NCBI GenBank assembly: GCA_042093735.1
Contig: JBELEM010000030.1
Span: 1 to 20,356, forward strand
Reading direction: 5' to 3'
Length of the DNA stretch: 20,356 nucleotides
Source: Hellea sp042093735
GTDB taxonomy: Bacteria; Pseudomonadota; Alphaproteobacteria; Caulobacterales; Maricaulaceae
Shown: piece after piece, positions 15,093-20,356 of the stretch
Numbering within the stretch: position 1 is the stretch's first letter
Layout of the letters: each line of letters begins with the position of its first letter
Made by a program: the position numbers and the translations under genes
Notes under the pieces: generated by a model
Seen by the model: the letters and a program-made list of their open reading frames with translations, nothing else
What the model was told of the DNA's origin: nothing
The model's database searches: none

Positions 15093-16508
15093 ATGCAACG
15101 ATTAATGATATTTATATTTTTTTCTCTAGTCTTGGTCTCATGTCAGATGCAATCGGAGCAACCAGAACCAGTATCTATGGGCATACCTATTAATTCTAAC
15201 ATTGATTACACCCTAGATCAGACAGCCTCATCTTATACTGTAATCAACCGGAATGATTACATGGATCGTTTGCACGGGTTTTGGCTGGGCCAATCCATTG
15301 GAAATTGGACAGGGCTTGTGACAGAGATGGATAAGATTGGGGGAGCAGGTCCTCATGGTGAGTTTTATACTCGCGATGATTGGGGAAAACCAGACCAACC
15401 TGCCATTTGGGGCGAAGGTAAATCAAGTGATTTATCCTCTAGTATTGATTTTGTCTTTAGAGACGAAAATGAGGTTTGGGGGGCTGATGATGACACTGAT
15501 CTTGAATATATTTATCAATATTCCTTATTTAAAAACCAAACAAGCCTACTCACTGCCGAGCAAATAAAAACGGCCTGGATTGATCACATTTATGACGAAA
15601 AAAAGGTCACGCCTTACGGAAAAGATAATGAGGGTTATCAGAACTACCTTTGGGTTTCTAACCAGCGCGCTCATGAATTAATGCTGGAAGGTGTGCTTCC
15701 GCCGCATACAAGCAAGCCTGAAAGAAACCCGCACGGAGAAATGATTGATGCGCAGCTAACAACAGAAATTTTTGGTCTTTTTGCACCAGGCCATTCAGAC
15801 GCTGCGCTTAAAATAGCCGCATTGCCTATTCGTACAACAGCAAGCGGTGACGCCGTATATGCTGCAGAGTTTTATGTTATTTTGTATTCTCTTGCAGCAA
15901 CCTCAAACACTTCTTCTTCAATAAAGGATAGCCTTCATTCAATGCTGAAAGAGGCAAGGCGACATCTACCAGAGACTTCCTACACCGCAGCTATGTATGA
16001 TTTTGTTAAGGGTGAGTATGATAAGGGAACAAAGTGGGAAGATGTTCGCGATGAACTGTATATGAAGTATCAAGTGAGGCAGGAAGACGGATATGATATT
16101 TCCTCTCGCAATCTATATTGCAATGGATGTTTTGCTTCTGGCATTAACTTTGGTGCAAGCCTGATTAGCTTATTTTACGGAAACGGAGACATTAAAGAAA
16201 CTATCAAAATCGCCACTTTGTGCGGTTGGGATTCAGATAACCCCGCTGCTACGTGGGGAGGTTTAATAGGATTCATGCTTGGAAAAGGTGGTGTAGAAGA
16301 CGCTTTTGGACGCACGTTTTCAAAACAGTTTAATATTCATAGAACTCGTAAAGGTTTTCCCAATAGAGGAGTAGATGATTTTGATAATATGGCAAAAATG
16401 GGCGTTGTTGTTACGGACCAAGCAATACAGGAATTACTTGGAGGGCGATTAAGCGTAGATAAATCTGAATGGATAATCCCATATTTACGAGAGCGGGTTG
16501 CTAATTAA
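15093..16508 (+). CDS. ADP-ribosylglycohydrolase family protein, predicted lipoprotein
   Basis: A 471-residue protein with a lipoprotein signal: MQRLMIFIFFSLVLVSC gives a basic start, a hydrophobic core and the lipobox LVSC, with lipidated Cys17. ATG 15093 was chosen because the in-frame TTG at 15078 would only add five residues before this signal. The catalytic domain begins at YMDRLHGFWLGQSIGNWTG (residues 56-74). Likely magnesium ligands are ADDDTD (131-136) and GWDSDNPAA (378-386), matching the DDT and D-x-D motifs of the ADP-ribosyl hydrolase (DraG/ARH) fold. The cysteine pair in LYCNGC (341-346) could form a disulphide in the periplasm. The substrate is unknown: protein ADP-ribosyl groups, nucleosides or glycosides are all possible. 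The gene diverges from the polymerase and its stop overlaps the convergent merT-like stop by 8 bp. Confidence 0.87.
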   Translation: MQRLMIFIFFSLVLVSCQMQSEQPEPVSMGIPINSNIDYTLDQTASSYTVINRNDYMDRLHGFWLGQSIGNWTGLVTEMDKIGGAGPHGEFYTRDDWGKPDQPAIWGEGKSSDLSSSIDFVFRDENEVWGADDDTDLEYIYQYSLFKNQTSLLTAEQIKTAWIDHIYDEKKVTPYGKDNEGYQNYLWVSNQRAHELMLEGVLPPHTSKPERNPHGEMIDAQLTTEIFGLFAPGHSDAALKIAALPIRTTASGDAVYAAEFYVILYSLAATSNTSSSIKDSLHSMLKEARRHLPETSYTAAMYDFVKGEYDKGTKWEDVRDELYMKYQVRQEDGYDISSRNLYCNGCFASGINFGASLISLFYGNGDIKETIKIATLCGWDSDNPAATWGGLIGFMLGKGGVEDAFGRTFSKQFNIHRTRKGFPNRGVDDFDNMAKMGVVVTDQAIQELLGGRLSVDKSEWIIPYLRERVAN

Positions 16509-16908
16509 AAAATAAGTATTGCGCAAAGAATGCAAAAAAACCGCCAACTAAAAATGCCACTATACTTATCCACCATACAATCCAACTAATACGACGTGTT
16601 TTTGTACAAGCAATTGCTTTCACGGGATCAGCAGGGCAAGGCGCATTTCTTGATCGCCATTGCATGTAGCCAGATAGAGCAATCATTAAACCTGCAAATA
16701 AAAAGACCCAAGCTTTGTTTTTTCCTAGCCATGTAATTTGCGGTACTGTCTCAATTATACCCGCCATAACTGCACCCGCCCCAATACTAACTAGTAAGGC
16801 AGGTAAAGCGCAGCAGATGAGTGTGCCTGTTGAAGTAAAGAGAGATAAAAAAGCGGGTATGGATGAAGGCGACTTTATTACATCTTGATTTTGGGTAGTA
16901 TAATTCAT
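16501..16908 (-). CDS. MerT-like metal transport membrane protein
   Basis: A 135-residue inner-membrane protein resembling mercuric transporter MerT. The first hydrophobic block contains LICCALPALLVSIGAGAVMAG with vicinal Cys32-Cys33, the metal-capturing pair of MerT helix one. Two further hydrophobic segments lie at about 66-82 and 108-132, and C91 and C101 lie in the loop between, as in the cytoplasmic loop of MerT. MerT imports Hg(II) passed on by periplasmic MerP. Homologues outside mer operons have uncertain metals. Here no merA or merR is present and the operon regulator is CsoR-like, so copper or another soft metal is an alternative. The start overlaps the HMA gene stop by 4 bp. It is the last gene of the operon. 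Confidence 0.78.
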   Translation of the reverse strand: MNYTTQNQDVIKSPSSIPAFLSLFTSTGTLICCALPALLVSIGAGAVMAGIIETVPQITWLGKNKAWVFLFAGLMIALSGYMQWRSRNAPCPADPVKAIACTKTRRISWIVWWISIVAFLVGGFFAFFAQYLFFN

Positions 16909-17333
16909 GCCCCGCCTTCGCGTTTAGTATCAACAAGTGAGTAACCTGATTTACGAATTAGCTTAGCCAAGACTGCATTAGATAGCATTTGTCCTTCTTT
17001 TAAAAAAATACGAACTTCTCCCGCATCTAGATCAACTTTTAATGCTTTAACAGCTTCTTCTTTCTGAAAAACTTTCTTTAAAGCTTGAGCACAAAAGTCA
17101 CACACTAAACCGTTTACAGTTGCAACAATTGTTGGGCCACCAGTTGTAATGGAAACATTTGACGTGCTTTCCTTATCCATTTCCGGATGATCATGGTCGT
17201 CATGGTTCATTTGATCGTGTTTCATTTCAGAGTGATTATGATCGTCATGGTTCATTTCATTTTGTTGAGCATAAACGGACTGCGAAAATATTATAATAGA
17301 GGCACAAATACCAATAATTTTTAGTGATTTCAT
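16905..17333 (-). CDS. Periplasmic His-rich heavy-metal-associated (HMA) domain protein
   Basis: A 142-residue exported metal-binding protein. A signal peptide covers residues 1-22 (cleavage expected after VYA). A His/Asp/Met-rich linker at 27-52 holds two imperfect 11-residue repeats, MNHDDHNHSEM and MNHDDHDHPEM. The HMA fold follows at about 67-136, with the metal motif GLVCDFCAQAL (Cys78 and Cys81) and the terminal KSGYSLVD. The CxxC and context with a MerT-like gene recall MerP, but the His/Met-rich linker is a copper-binding feature and absent from classical MerP. GAAGGA eight bases before the ATG is a good ribosome-binding site. The stop overlaps the MerT-like start (ATGA). Its probable role is to capture metal in the periplasm and hand it to the MerT-like protein. 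Confidence 0.82.
   Translation of the reverse strand: MKSLKIIGICASIIIFSQSVYAQQNEMNHDDHNHSEMKHDQMNHDDHDHPEMDKESTSNVSITTGGPTIVATVNGLVCDFCAQALKKVFQKEEAVKALKVDLDAGEVRIFLKEGQMLSNAVLAKLIRKSGYSLVDTKREGGA
17178..17210 (-). repeat. 33-bp imperfect direct repeat, copy 1 (His-rich linker)
   Basis: Encodes MNHDDHDHPEM inside the HMA protein. The second copy begins 45 bp away. The copies are in phase with the reading frame and share most bases, which suggests internal duplication of a metal-binding segment. Confidence 0.7.
17223..17255 (-). repeat. 33-bp imperfect direct repeat, copy 2 (His-rich linker)
   Basis: Encodes MNHDDHNHSEM, the first copy in the protein. It differs from copy 1 at only a few bases. 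The 12-bp spacer between copies encodes KHDQ, which is also metal-binding in character. Confidence 0.7.
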
Positions 17334-17358
17334 TTTTCAATTCCTTCTTTAATAAAAC

Positions 17359-17994
17359 TCAAAATCTGACAATCCAGTTGGCAAGCCATTCTTCATGTTC
17401 AATTGTGTAACCAAGCTCGAGCATTTGAACGCCTTTGAAAAGACGAATAAGGGGAGTTGTTGTTGTAGGTTGACTGCTTTCAGGATGATTCTCCACTTGG
17501 ACCATAAGCCATGTGTGCAAATCACCATAATCTCCGATATAGGGTGCAACACCTAATCGCCCGCTATGGTGTACACTCTGATTATTTGCGAAATCAGTTG
17601 CCCGAATTCGATATTCAGTAAACCATCGTCGGGTTTCCCAATCAAAGGCTAGCTCTGTAAACCCAGATAACTTAGCTCCAATGTTCCCAAAGGGATTAGC
17701 TTGCCCGACTCCTACTTTTGCATAGAAATTCGCTTGAGTTTTTCGCCCATTCCAACGTTTTACAAGCCGGTTGTACTGAATGCCAGTAAAGGTGATGTCC
17801 TCTTGCCAGTTTCTTTCTATATAAGCCCCGATTGAATCAGATGCAGTTGGTGAATAATGAGCATGAACAGATGAATAACTACCATTATTCTTTTGCATGA
17901 ATGTCCATCCATCAGGATAAGAAACTGGTCGTGCATATGCTGTTGTAGTTATTGAGACGCTTAACATTAAAATTAATATTAACCGGATAAACAT
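17359..17994 (-). CDS. Exported protein of unknown function, possible outer-membrane barrel
   Basis: A 211-residue protein that I cannot assign to a named family. A signal peptide covers residues 1-21 (cleavage expected at AYA/RP). The mature part has no hydrophobic helices. It alternates polar and aromatic residues in strand-like stretches: SSVHAHYS, SIGAYIERNW, TGIQYNRLVKRW, ANFYAKVGVG, FTELAFDWE, WFTEYRIRA. The chain ends in WIVRF with a terminal Phe, a mark of outer-membrane barrels recognised by the BAM machinery. A small beta-barrel or a periplasmic beta protein both fit. The mature part has no Cys or obvious metal site, though several His are present. The ATG overlaps the csoR stop by one base (TAATG), so it is the second gene of the metal operon and likely induced by metal. 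Confidence 0.72.
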   Translation of the reverse strand: MFIRLILILMLSVSITTTAYARPVSYPDGWTFMQKNNGSYSSVHAHYSPTASDSIGAYIERNWQEDITFTGIQYNRLVKRWNGRKTQANFYAKVGVGQANPFGNIGAKLSGFTELAFDWETRRWFTEYRIRATDFANNQSVHHSGRLGVAPYIGDYGDLHTWLMVQVENHPESSQPTTTTPLIRLFKGVQMLELGYTIEHEEWLANWIVRF

Positions 17995-18269
17995 TACTTC
18001 TTGCGTCCGCCTAACACGGCTACAAGTTCTTTAACTTTTTCGCGGCGCTGCTCAATATTATCTGATTTTAGAGCAGTTTCAACGCAAGTATCTAAATGAT
18101 CATTTAAAACGATACCTTCCACGCTTATGAGAGCTGATTTAATTGCTTGAATTTGTCTAACGATATCAATGCAATAACGGTCATCATCAATCATTTTAGC
18201 AACACCTTTTACTTGGCCCTCTATTCGGGAAAGCCGGTTGCTTATTGATAAAGTCGTTTCTTTTTTCAT
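17994..18269 (-). CDS. csoR: CsoR-family metal-sensing repressor
   Basis: A 91-residue all-helical transcriptional repressor (DUF156) that leaves DNA when it binds metal. The core RLSRIEGQVKGVAKMI (residues 12-27) is the family signature. Cys33 (RYCIDI), His58 and Cys62 (DHLDTC) form a C-H-C set with the same spacing as the Cu(I) ligands C36, H61 and C65 of Mycobacterium CsoR. FrmR and RcnR differ at these places, and CstR lacks the His, so Cu(I) is the most likely inducer. That is inferred from the ligand pattern. It is the first gene of the operon, three bases from a G/C-tract palindrome that also supplies its Shine-Dalgarno sequence, so it should repress itself and the three downstream genes. 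Confidence 0.92.
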   Translation of the reverse strand: MKKETTLSISNRLSRIEGQVKGVAKMIDDDRYCIDIVRQIQAIKSALISVEGIVLNDHLDTCVETALKSDNIEQRREKVKELVAVLGGRKK

Positions 18270-18272
18270 ACT

Positions 18273-18289
18273 ATACCCCTAGGGGGTAT
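18273..18289 (-). promoter_or_regulatory. CsoR operator 1, overlapping the csoR ribosome-binding site
   Basis: ATACCCCTAGGGGGTAT is a near-perfect palindrome of the TAC-C/G-tract-GTA type bound by CsoR-family repressors. On the minus strand it contains AGGGG six bases before the csoR ATG, so operator and Shine-Dalgarno sequence coincide. It lies 18 bp, centre to centre, from operator 2. Confidence 0.8.
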
Positions 18290-18317
18290 TATACCCCCAT
18301 GGGGTATATATGCTCAA
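18288..18317 (-). promoter_or_regulatory. csoR operon promoter
   Basis: On the minus strand, TTGAGC (18317-18312, four of six matches) and a perfect TATAAT (18293-18288) are separated by 18 bp. The -10 box joins the two operator palindromes. Transcription would begin near 18281, which leaves a leader of only about a dozen bases that carries the Shine-Dalgarno sequence. Confidence 0.7.
18291..18307 (-). promoter_or_regulatory. CsoR operator 2, over the promoter spacer
   Basis: ATACCCCCATGGGGTAT is the second G/C-tract palindrome, one base from operator 1. It overlaps the -10 hexamer and the -10/-35 spacer, so a bound CsoR would block RNA polymerase directly. The two sites are nearly mirror images, with C4/G5 and C5/G4 tracts. 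Confidence 0.78.
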
Positions 18318-18359
18318 ATAAATTCTTTGTAAAGGCTTTTTAATAATATTTAATTATAG

Positions 18360-18381
18360 GGGGTACATATGGAGTACATAT
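18360..18381 (+). repeat. Tandem 11-bp repeats before the integrase remnant
   Basis: GGGGTACATAT and GGAGTACATAT follow each other directly with one mismatch. They stand six bases before the ATG of the integrase stump. Short G-rich GTAC repeats of this kind occur at tyrosine-integrase attachment or arm-binding regions, which would fit. An alternative is that TAGGGGGTA (18357-18365) is a stray half-site for CsoR. Confidence 0.45.
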
Positions 18382-18387
18382 TGAAGT

Positions 18388-18573
18388 ATGGCTAACAGCT
18401 TACTTGGATTATCTGATACACAGGTTAAAAATCACTCTGCTAATGGTCACTTGTCTGATGGGGGTAGATCATTGTTTAAGATCAGAAACGATGGCAGGGC
18501 TAAGTCATGGATACTTAGGTGTGCGATTAAGCATAAACAAATCTGGATGGGTAATCAAAAAAGGTACAACTAA
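18388..18573 (+). pseudogene. Remnant of a P4-type tyrosine integrase (N-terminal DUF4102 part)
   Basis: This 61-codon frame resembles the N-terminal arm-binding domain of P4-family phage/island integrases: LSDTQVKN, then HLSDGGRSLFKI, DGRAKSWILRCAIKHKQIWMG. The family pattern is LSDT-x-V-K-N, S-D-G-G-G-L-Y-L-x-V and S-G-x-K-S-W-x-x-R-Y followed by a conserved MG-L-G. Here G-L-Y has become R-S-L-F and the frame stops just after the MG. Full integrases have about 400 residues, so some 85% is missing and no catalytic Arg or Tyr remains. The remnant ends 24 bases from the sugar-porter stop and points away from the metal operon. It marks an old mobile-element end beside the csoR cluster. A functional small protein cannot be excluded but is unlikely. 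Confidence 0.72.
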
Positions 18574-18597
18574 ATAATGCCTTTTCCTTTTTATTTT

Positions 18598-20016
18598 TTA
18601 ACCCGTCATCTCTTCCAGTTCTTTACCCTTAGTTTCTTTAACCATCCAAAATACAAAGAATACAGATACCAAAGCAAAGAAGGCGTAAATACCATAAGCT
18701 GCTGCAAGACCTATGCCTGCTAGGAAGATTGGAAATGACCATGTGATTACGAAATTAGTGATCCATTGCGCAAATCCGGCAATAGCCAAACCAGAACCGC
18801 GGATTTGGTTAGGGAACATTTCACCAAGCATAACCCACATCACTGGCCCCCAGCTCATATTAAAGCATACCACATAAGCATTTGCAGAGATTAAGGCGAC
18901 AAGACCCATTTGTCCTGGCAATTGGAGTGTGCCATCAACAAGTTCTCCTTGTGAAAATGCAAGAGCTACAAGACCTAGTGTGATGAACATGCCTGTAGAC
19001 CCCCAAATTAGAAAAGGTTTGCGTCCAATCTTATCAATCGTTGCTAATGTGATTAAAACTGCTGCTATCGAAAGGCCGCCAGAGAGAACATTGATTAAAA
19101 GTGCATCGTTTTCGGTAAAGCCAACAGCTTGCCATAAGACAGCCCCATAATAAAAAACAACATTAATTCCAACGAGTTGCTGGAACATGGCAAGACCTAT
19201 ACCCACCCACACAATTGAACGTAAAACAAACCCTTGCTCTCCAGTTTTAGCTAGGGTGTCTCTTAGTGCTGGCTTATGATCGCTAGCGAGAGAGGATCGT
19301 ATTTCTTCAATTTTTTGTGAAGCTTTTGGCTCACCAAAAAGTTTGAGTAAAGTTTTCTTAGCACCAGATTCATCGTCCTGAAACATAGAAAACCGAGGGC
19401 TTTTGGGTATAAAGAATAAGAGAACTAAAAAGAGTGTTGCCGGAATAAGCTCCATCCAGAACATCCAGCGCCAGGTTTCAAAACTACCCCAAAATGTTGC
19501 AGTCGACCCCCCTGCAGCTTTGACCAAGAAATAATTTGAAACAAAGGATAAAAACAAACCTGAGATAATGGCTACTTGTTGAATAGATGTCAGACGCCCA
19601 CGTGTACTTGCTGGAGCAATTTCTGAAATATAGGCTGGAGCCATGACAGAGGCTGCACCTACAGCAAGACCGCCTAAAATACGGTATACAATGAACTCAA
19701 CCGGGGCACTTGCAATGCCTGATCCCCAAGCGCTGATGATGAAGAGTACGGCTGCAACGATTAACATATTGCGCCGACCAAATTTGTCAGCAAGCCAACC
19801 AGCACAAAAAGCGCCAACGGCAGACCCTAAAAGCATTGATGATACAGACAGTCCAGTACCAACACTTGTTGAATTAAAAGCCTTTTGTAATCCATCGACG
19901 GTGCCGTTTATGACTCCACTATCATAACCAAATAGGAAGCCACCCAAAGTAGCAACAATTGTGATCAGGAAGATGAATCTTGTGCTTTCTAAATTTTGCT
20001 TTTTAATGTCTGACAT
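18598..20016 (-). CDS. MFS sugar porter (sugar:H+ symporter family)
   Basis: A 472-residue, twelve-helix inner-membrane transporter of the major facilitator sugar porter family. The family motifs are all present: GGFLFGYDSGVING (residues 25-38), DKFGRRN (77-83), the R-x-x-GG-x-x-x-G and YISEIAP stretch of helix 4-5, PKSPRF in the central loop (normally PESPRW), QQLVGINVVFYY in helix 7, DKIGRKP, GPVMWVMLGEMFPNQIRG in helix 10, and KETKGKELEE at the C-terminus (normally PETKG). The QQ-x-x-G-x-N element lines the sugar site in XylE and GLUT proteins. The sugar is not determined. AGGGG eight bases before the ATG is a clear ribosome-binding site. A LacI-family regulator lies 84 bp upstream on the same strand, which suggests induction by the transported sugar or a derivative. 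Confidence 0.92.
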   Translation of the reverse strand: MSDIKKQNLESTRFIFLITIVATLGGFLFGYDSGVINGTVDGLQKAFNSTSVGTGLSVSSMLLGSAVGAFCAGWLADKFGRRNMLIVAAVLFIISAWGSGIASAPVEFIVYRILGGLAVGAASVMAPAYISEIAPASTRGRLTSIQQVAIISGLFLSFVSNYFLVKAAGGSTATFWGSFETWRWMFWMELIPATLFLVLLFFIPKSPRFSMFQDDESGAKKTLLKLFGEPKASQKIEEIRSSLASDHKPALRDTLAKTGEQGFVLRSIVWVGIGLAMFQQLVGINVVFYYGAVLWQAVGFTENDALLINVLSGGLSIAAVLITLATIDKIGRKPFLIWGSTGMFITLGLVALAFSQGELVDGTLQLPGQMGLVALISANAYVVCFNMSWGPVMWVMLGEMFPNQIRGSGLAIAGFAQWITNFVITWSFPIFLAGIGLAAAYGIYAFFALVSVFFVFWMVKETKGKELEEMTG

Positions 20017-20024
20017 AAAGCTAT

Positions 20025-20029
20025 CCCCT
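20025..20029 (-). promoter_or_regulatory. Ribosome-binding site of the sugar porter
   Basis: AGGGG on the minus strand stands eight bases before ATG 20016 and supports that start. The rest of the 84-bp gap to the lacI-type gene is AT-rich, and I see no convincing LacI-type palindrome or strong promoter in it. Confidence 0.6.
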
Positions 20030-20100
20030 AATATATTTCGCTATTTTTTATTATTGCAGTTATTATCTGTTTAATTTGTTATGGTGTAAGTTTAAGTTTT

Positions 20101-20356
20101 CTATGTGTCTAGAGCAGGACCAGTCGAATCTCTTAATACTAAAGCATGATCAAGAATAACAATTTTATTTTTATTATCAGTCTGAGGTTTAGCTAAGATT
20201 TCCACCGCTTTTTCTATCATATCAGAGAGTGATTGACGTACAGTTGTTAACTGAGGGTACACTGACATAGCAATAGGAGAGTCATCGAAACCGACAATAC
20301 TAAGAGAATCAGGTACACGCATCCCTTTTTTATAAGCTGCAGCTAAAGCACCTGCA
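20101..20356 (-). CDS. LacI-family transcriptional regulator, C-terminal part
   Basis: The gene enters from the right edge, and only about 84 C-terminal residues of an expected 330 or so are visible. Read on the minus strand it begins AGALAAAYKKGMRVPDSLSI, then VGFDDSPIAMSVYPQLTTVRQ, the conserved end of the effector-binding domain of LacI/GalR proteins. The ATG at 20322 is internal and is not the start. The DNA-binding domain is outside the window. The order regulator then sugar porter on one strand, 84 bp apart, suggests that it controls the porter in response to a sugar. Confidence 0.9.
   Translation of the reverse strand, partial: AGALAAAYKKGMRVPDSLSIVGFDDSPIAMSVYPQLTTVRQSLSDMIEKAVEILAKPQTDNKNKIVILDHALVLRDSTGPALDT

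Noticed and set aside
16505..18601. 11-bp inverted repeat TTAAAAAATAA (16505-16515) and TTATTTTTTAA (18591-18601) flanking the metal operon and integrase stump, as transposon ends
   Set aside because: It is pure A/T low-complexity sequence, has no transposase between the ends and no target duplication, and chance is likely in this AT-rich DNA.
20030..20100. LacI-type operator in the gap between the regulator and the sugar porter
   Set aside because: No CG-centred palindrome of the LacI/GalR type could be found by eye.

Overview
The window looks like chromosomal DNA of an AT-rich alphaproteobacterium. The evidence is a proton-translocating transhydrogenase split into PntAA, PntAB and PntB, a COQ9-family ubiquinone protein, and a direct-repeat SOS box (GAAC-N7-GAAC) of the type used by alphaproteobacterial LexA. 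No rRNA, tRNA or CRISPR array was seen. Gene density is high, every gap is shorter than about 130 bases, and most genes lack a strong Shine-Dalgarno sequence. The genus cannot be named from the sequence alone.

Layout. 1-2791 (+): the pnt operon, cut at the left edge. 2848-5249 (+): an ABC-2 type exporter, ATPase plus permease. 5275-5943 (+): COQ9-family protein. 6101-7147 (+): class I ribonucleotide reductase small subunit nrdB, without nrdA, preceded by two NrdR-box-like sites 31 bp apart. 7218-7997 (+): tyrosine phosphatase. 14958-8009 (-): a long same-strand run of Y-family DNA polymerase, small zinc-ribbon protein, BaiN/HI0933-like flavoprotein, pxpA-pxpB-pxpC (5-oxoprolinase) and a fused pabB-pabC. 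15093-16508 (+): a predicted lipoprotein of the ADP-ribosylglycohydrolase family. 18269-16501 (-): a four-gene metal operon, csoR, an unrecognised exported protein, a His-rich HMA protein and a MerT-like membrane protein. 18388-18573 (+): the stump of a P4-type integrase. 20356-18598 (-): LacI-family regulator (cut at the right edge) and a sugar porter.

How the parts work together. PntAB/B makes NADPH from NADH using the proton gradient, and NrdB with an unseen NrdA makes deoxynucleotides. The polymerase and the translationally coupled zinc-ribbon protein appear to form an SOS-inducible unit. PxpABC recycles 5-oxoproline to glutamate, and PabBC feeds folate synthesis. The metal operon has a very tight control region: two 17-bp G/C-tract palindromes bracket a consensus -10 box, and one of them also contains the csoR Shine-Dalgarno sequence. 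Together with the neighbouring integrase stump it looks like the residue of a mobile island.

No wholly new system can be claimed. The best candidates for something undescribed are the metal operon (an unknown, possibly outer-membrane, protein with a MerT-like transporter but neither a copper exporter nor a mercuric reductase in view), the SOS-controlled polymerase plus zinc-ribbon pair, and the lipid-anchored ADP-ribosylglycohydrolase that diverges from it.
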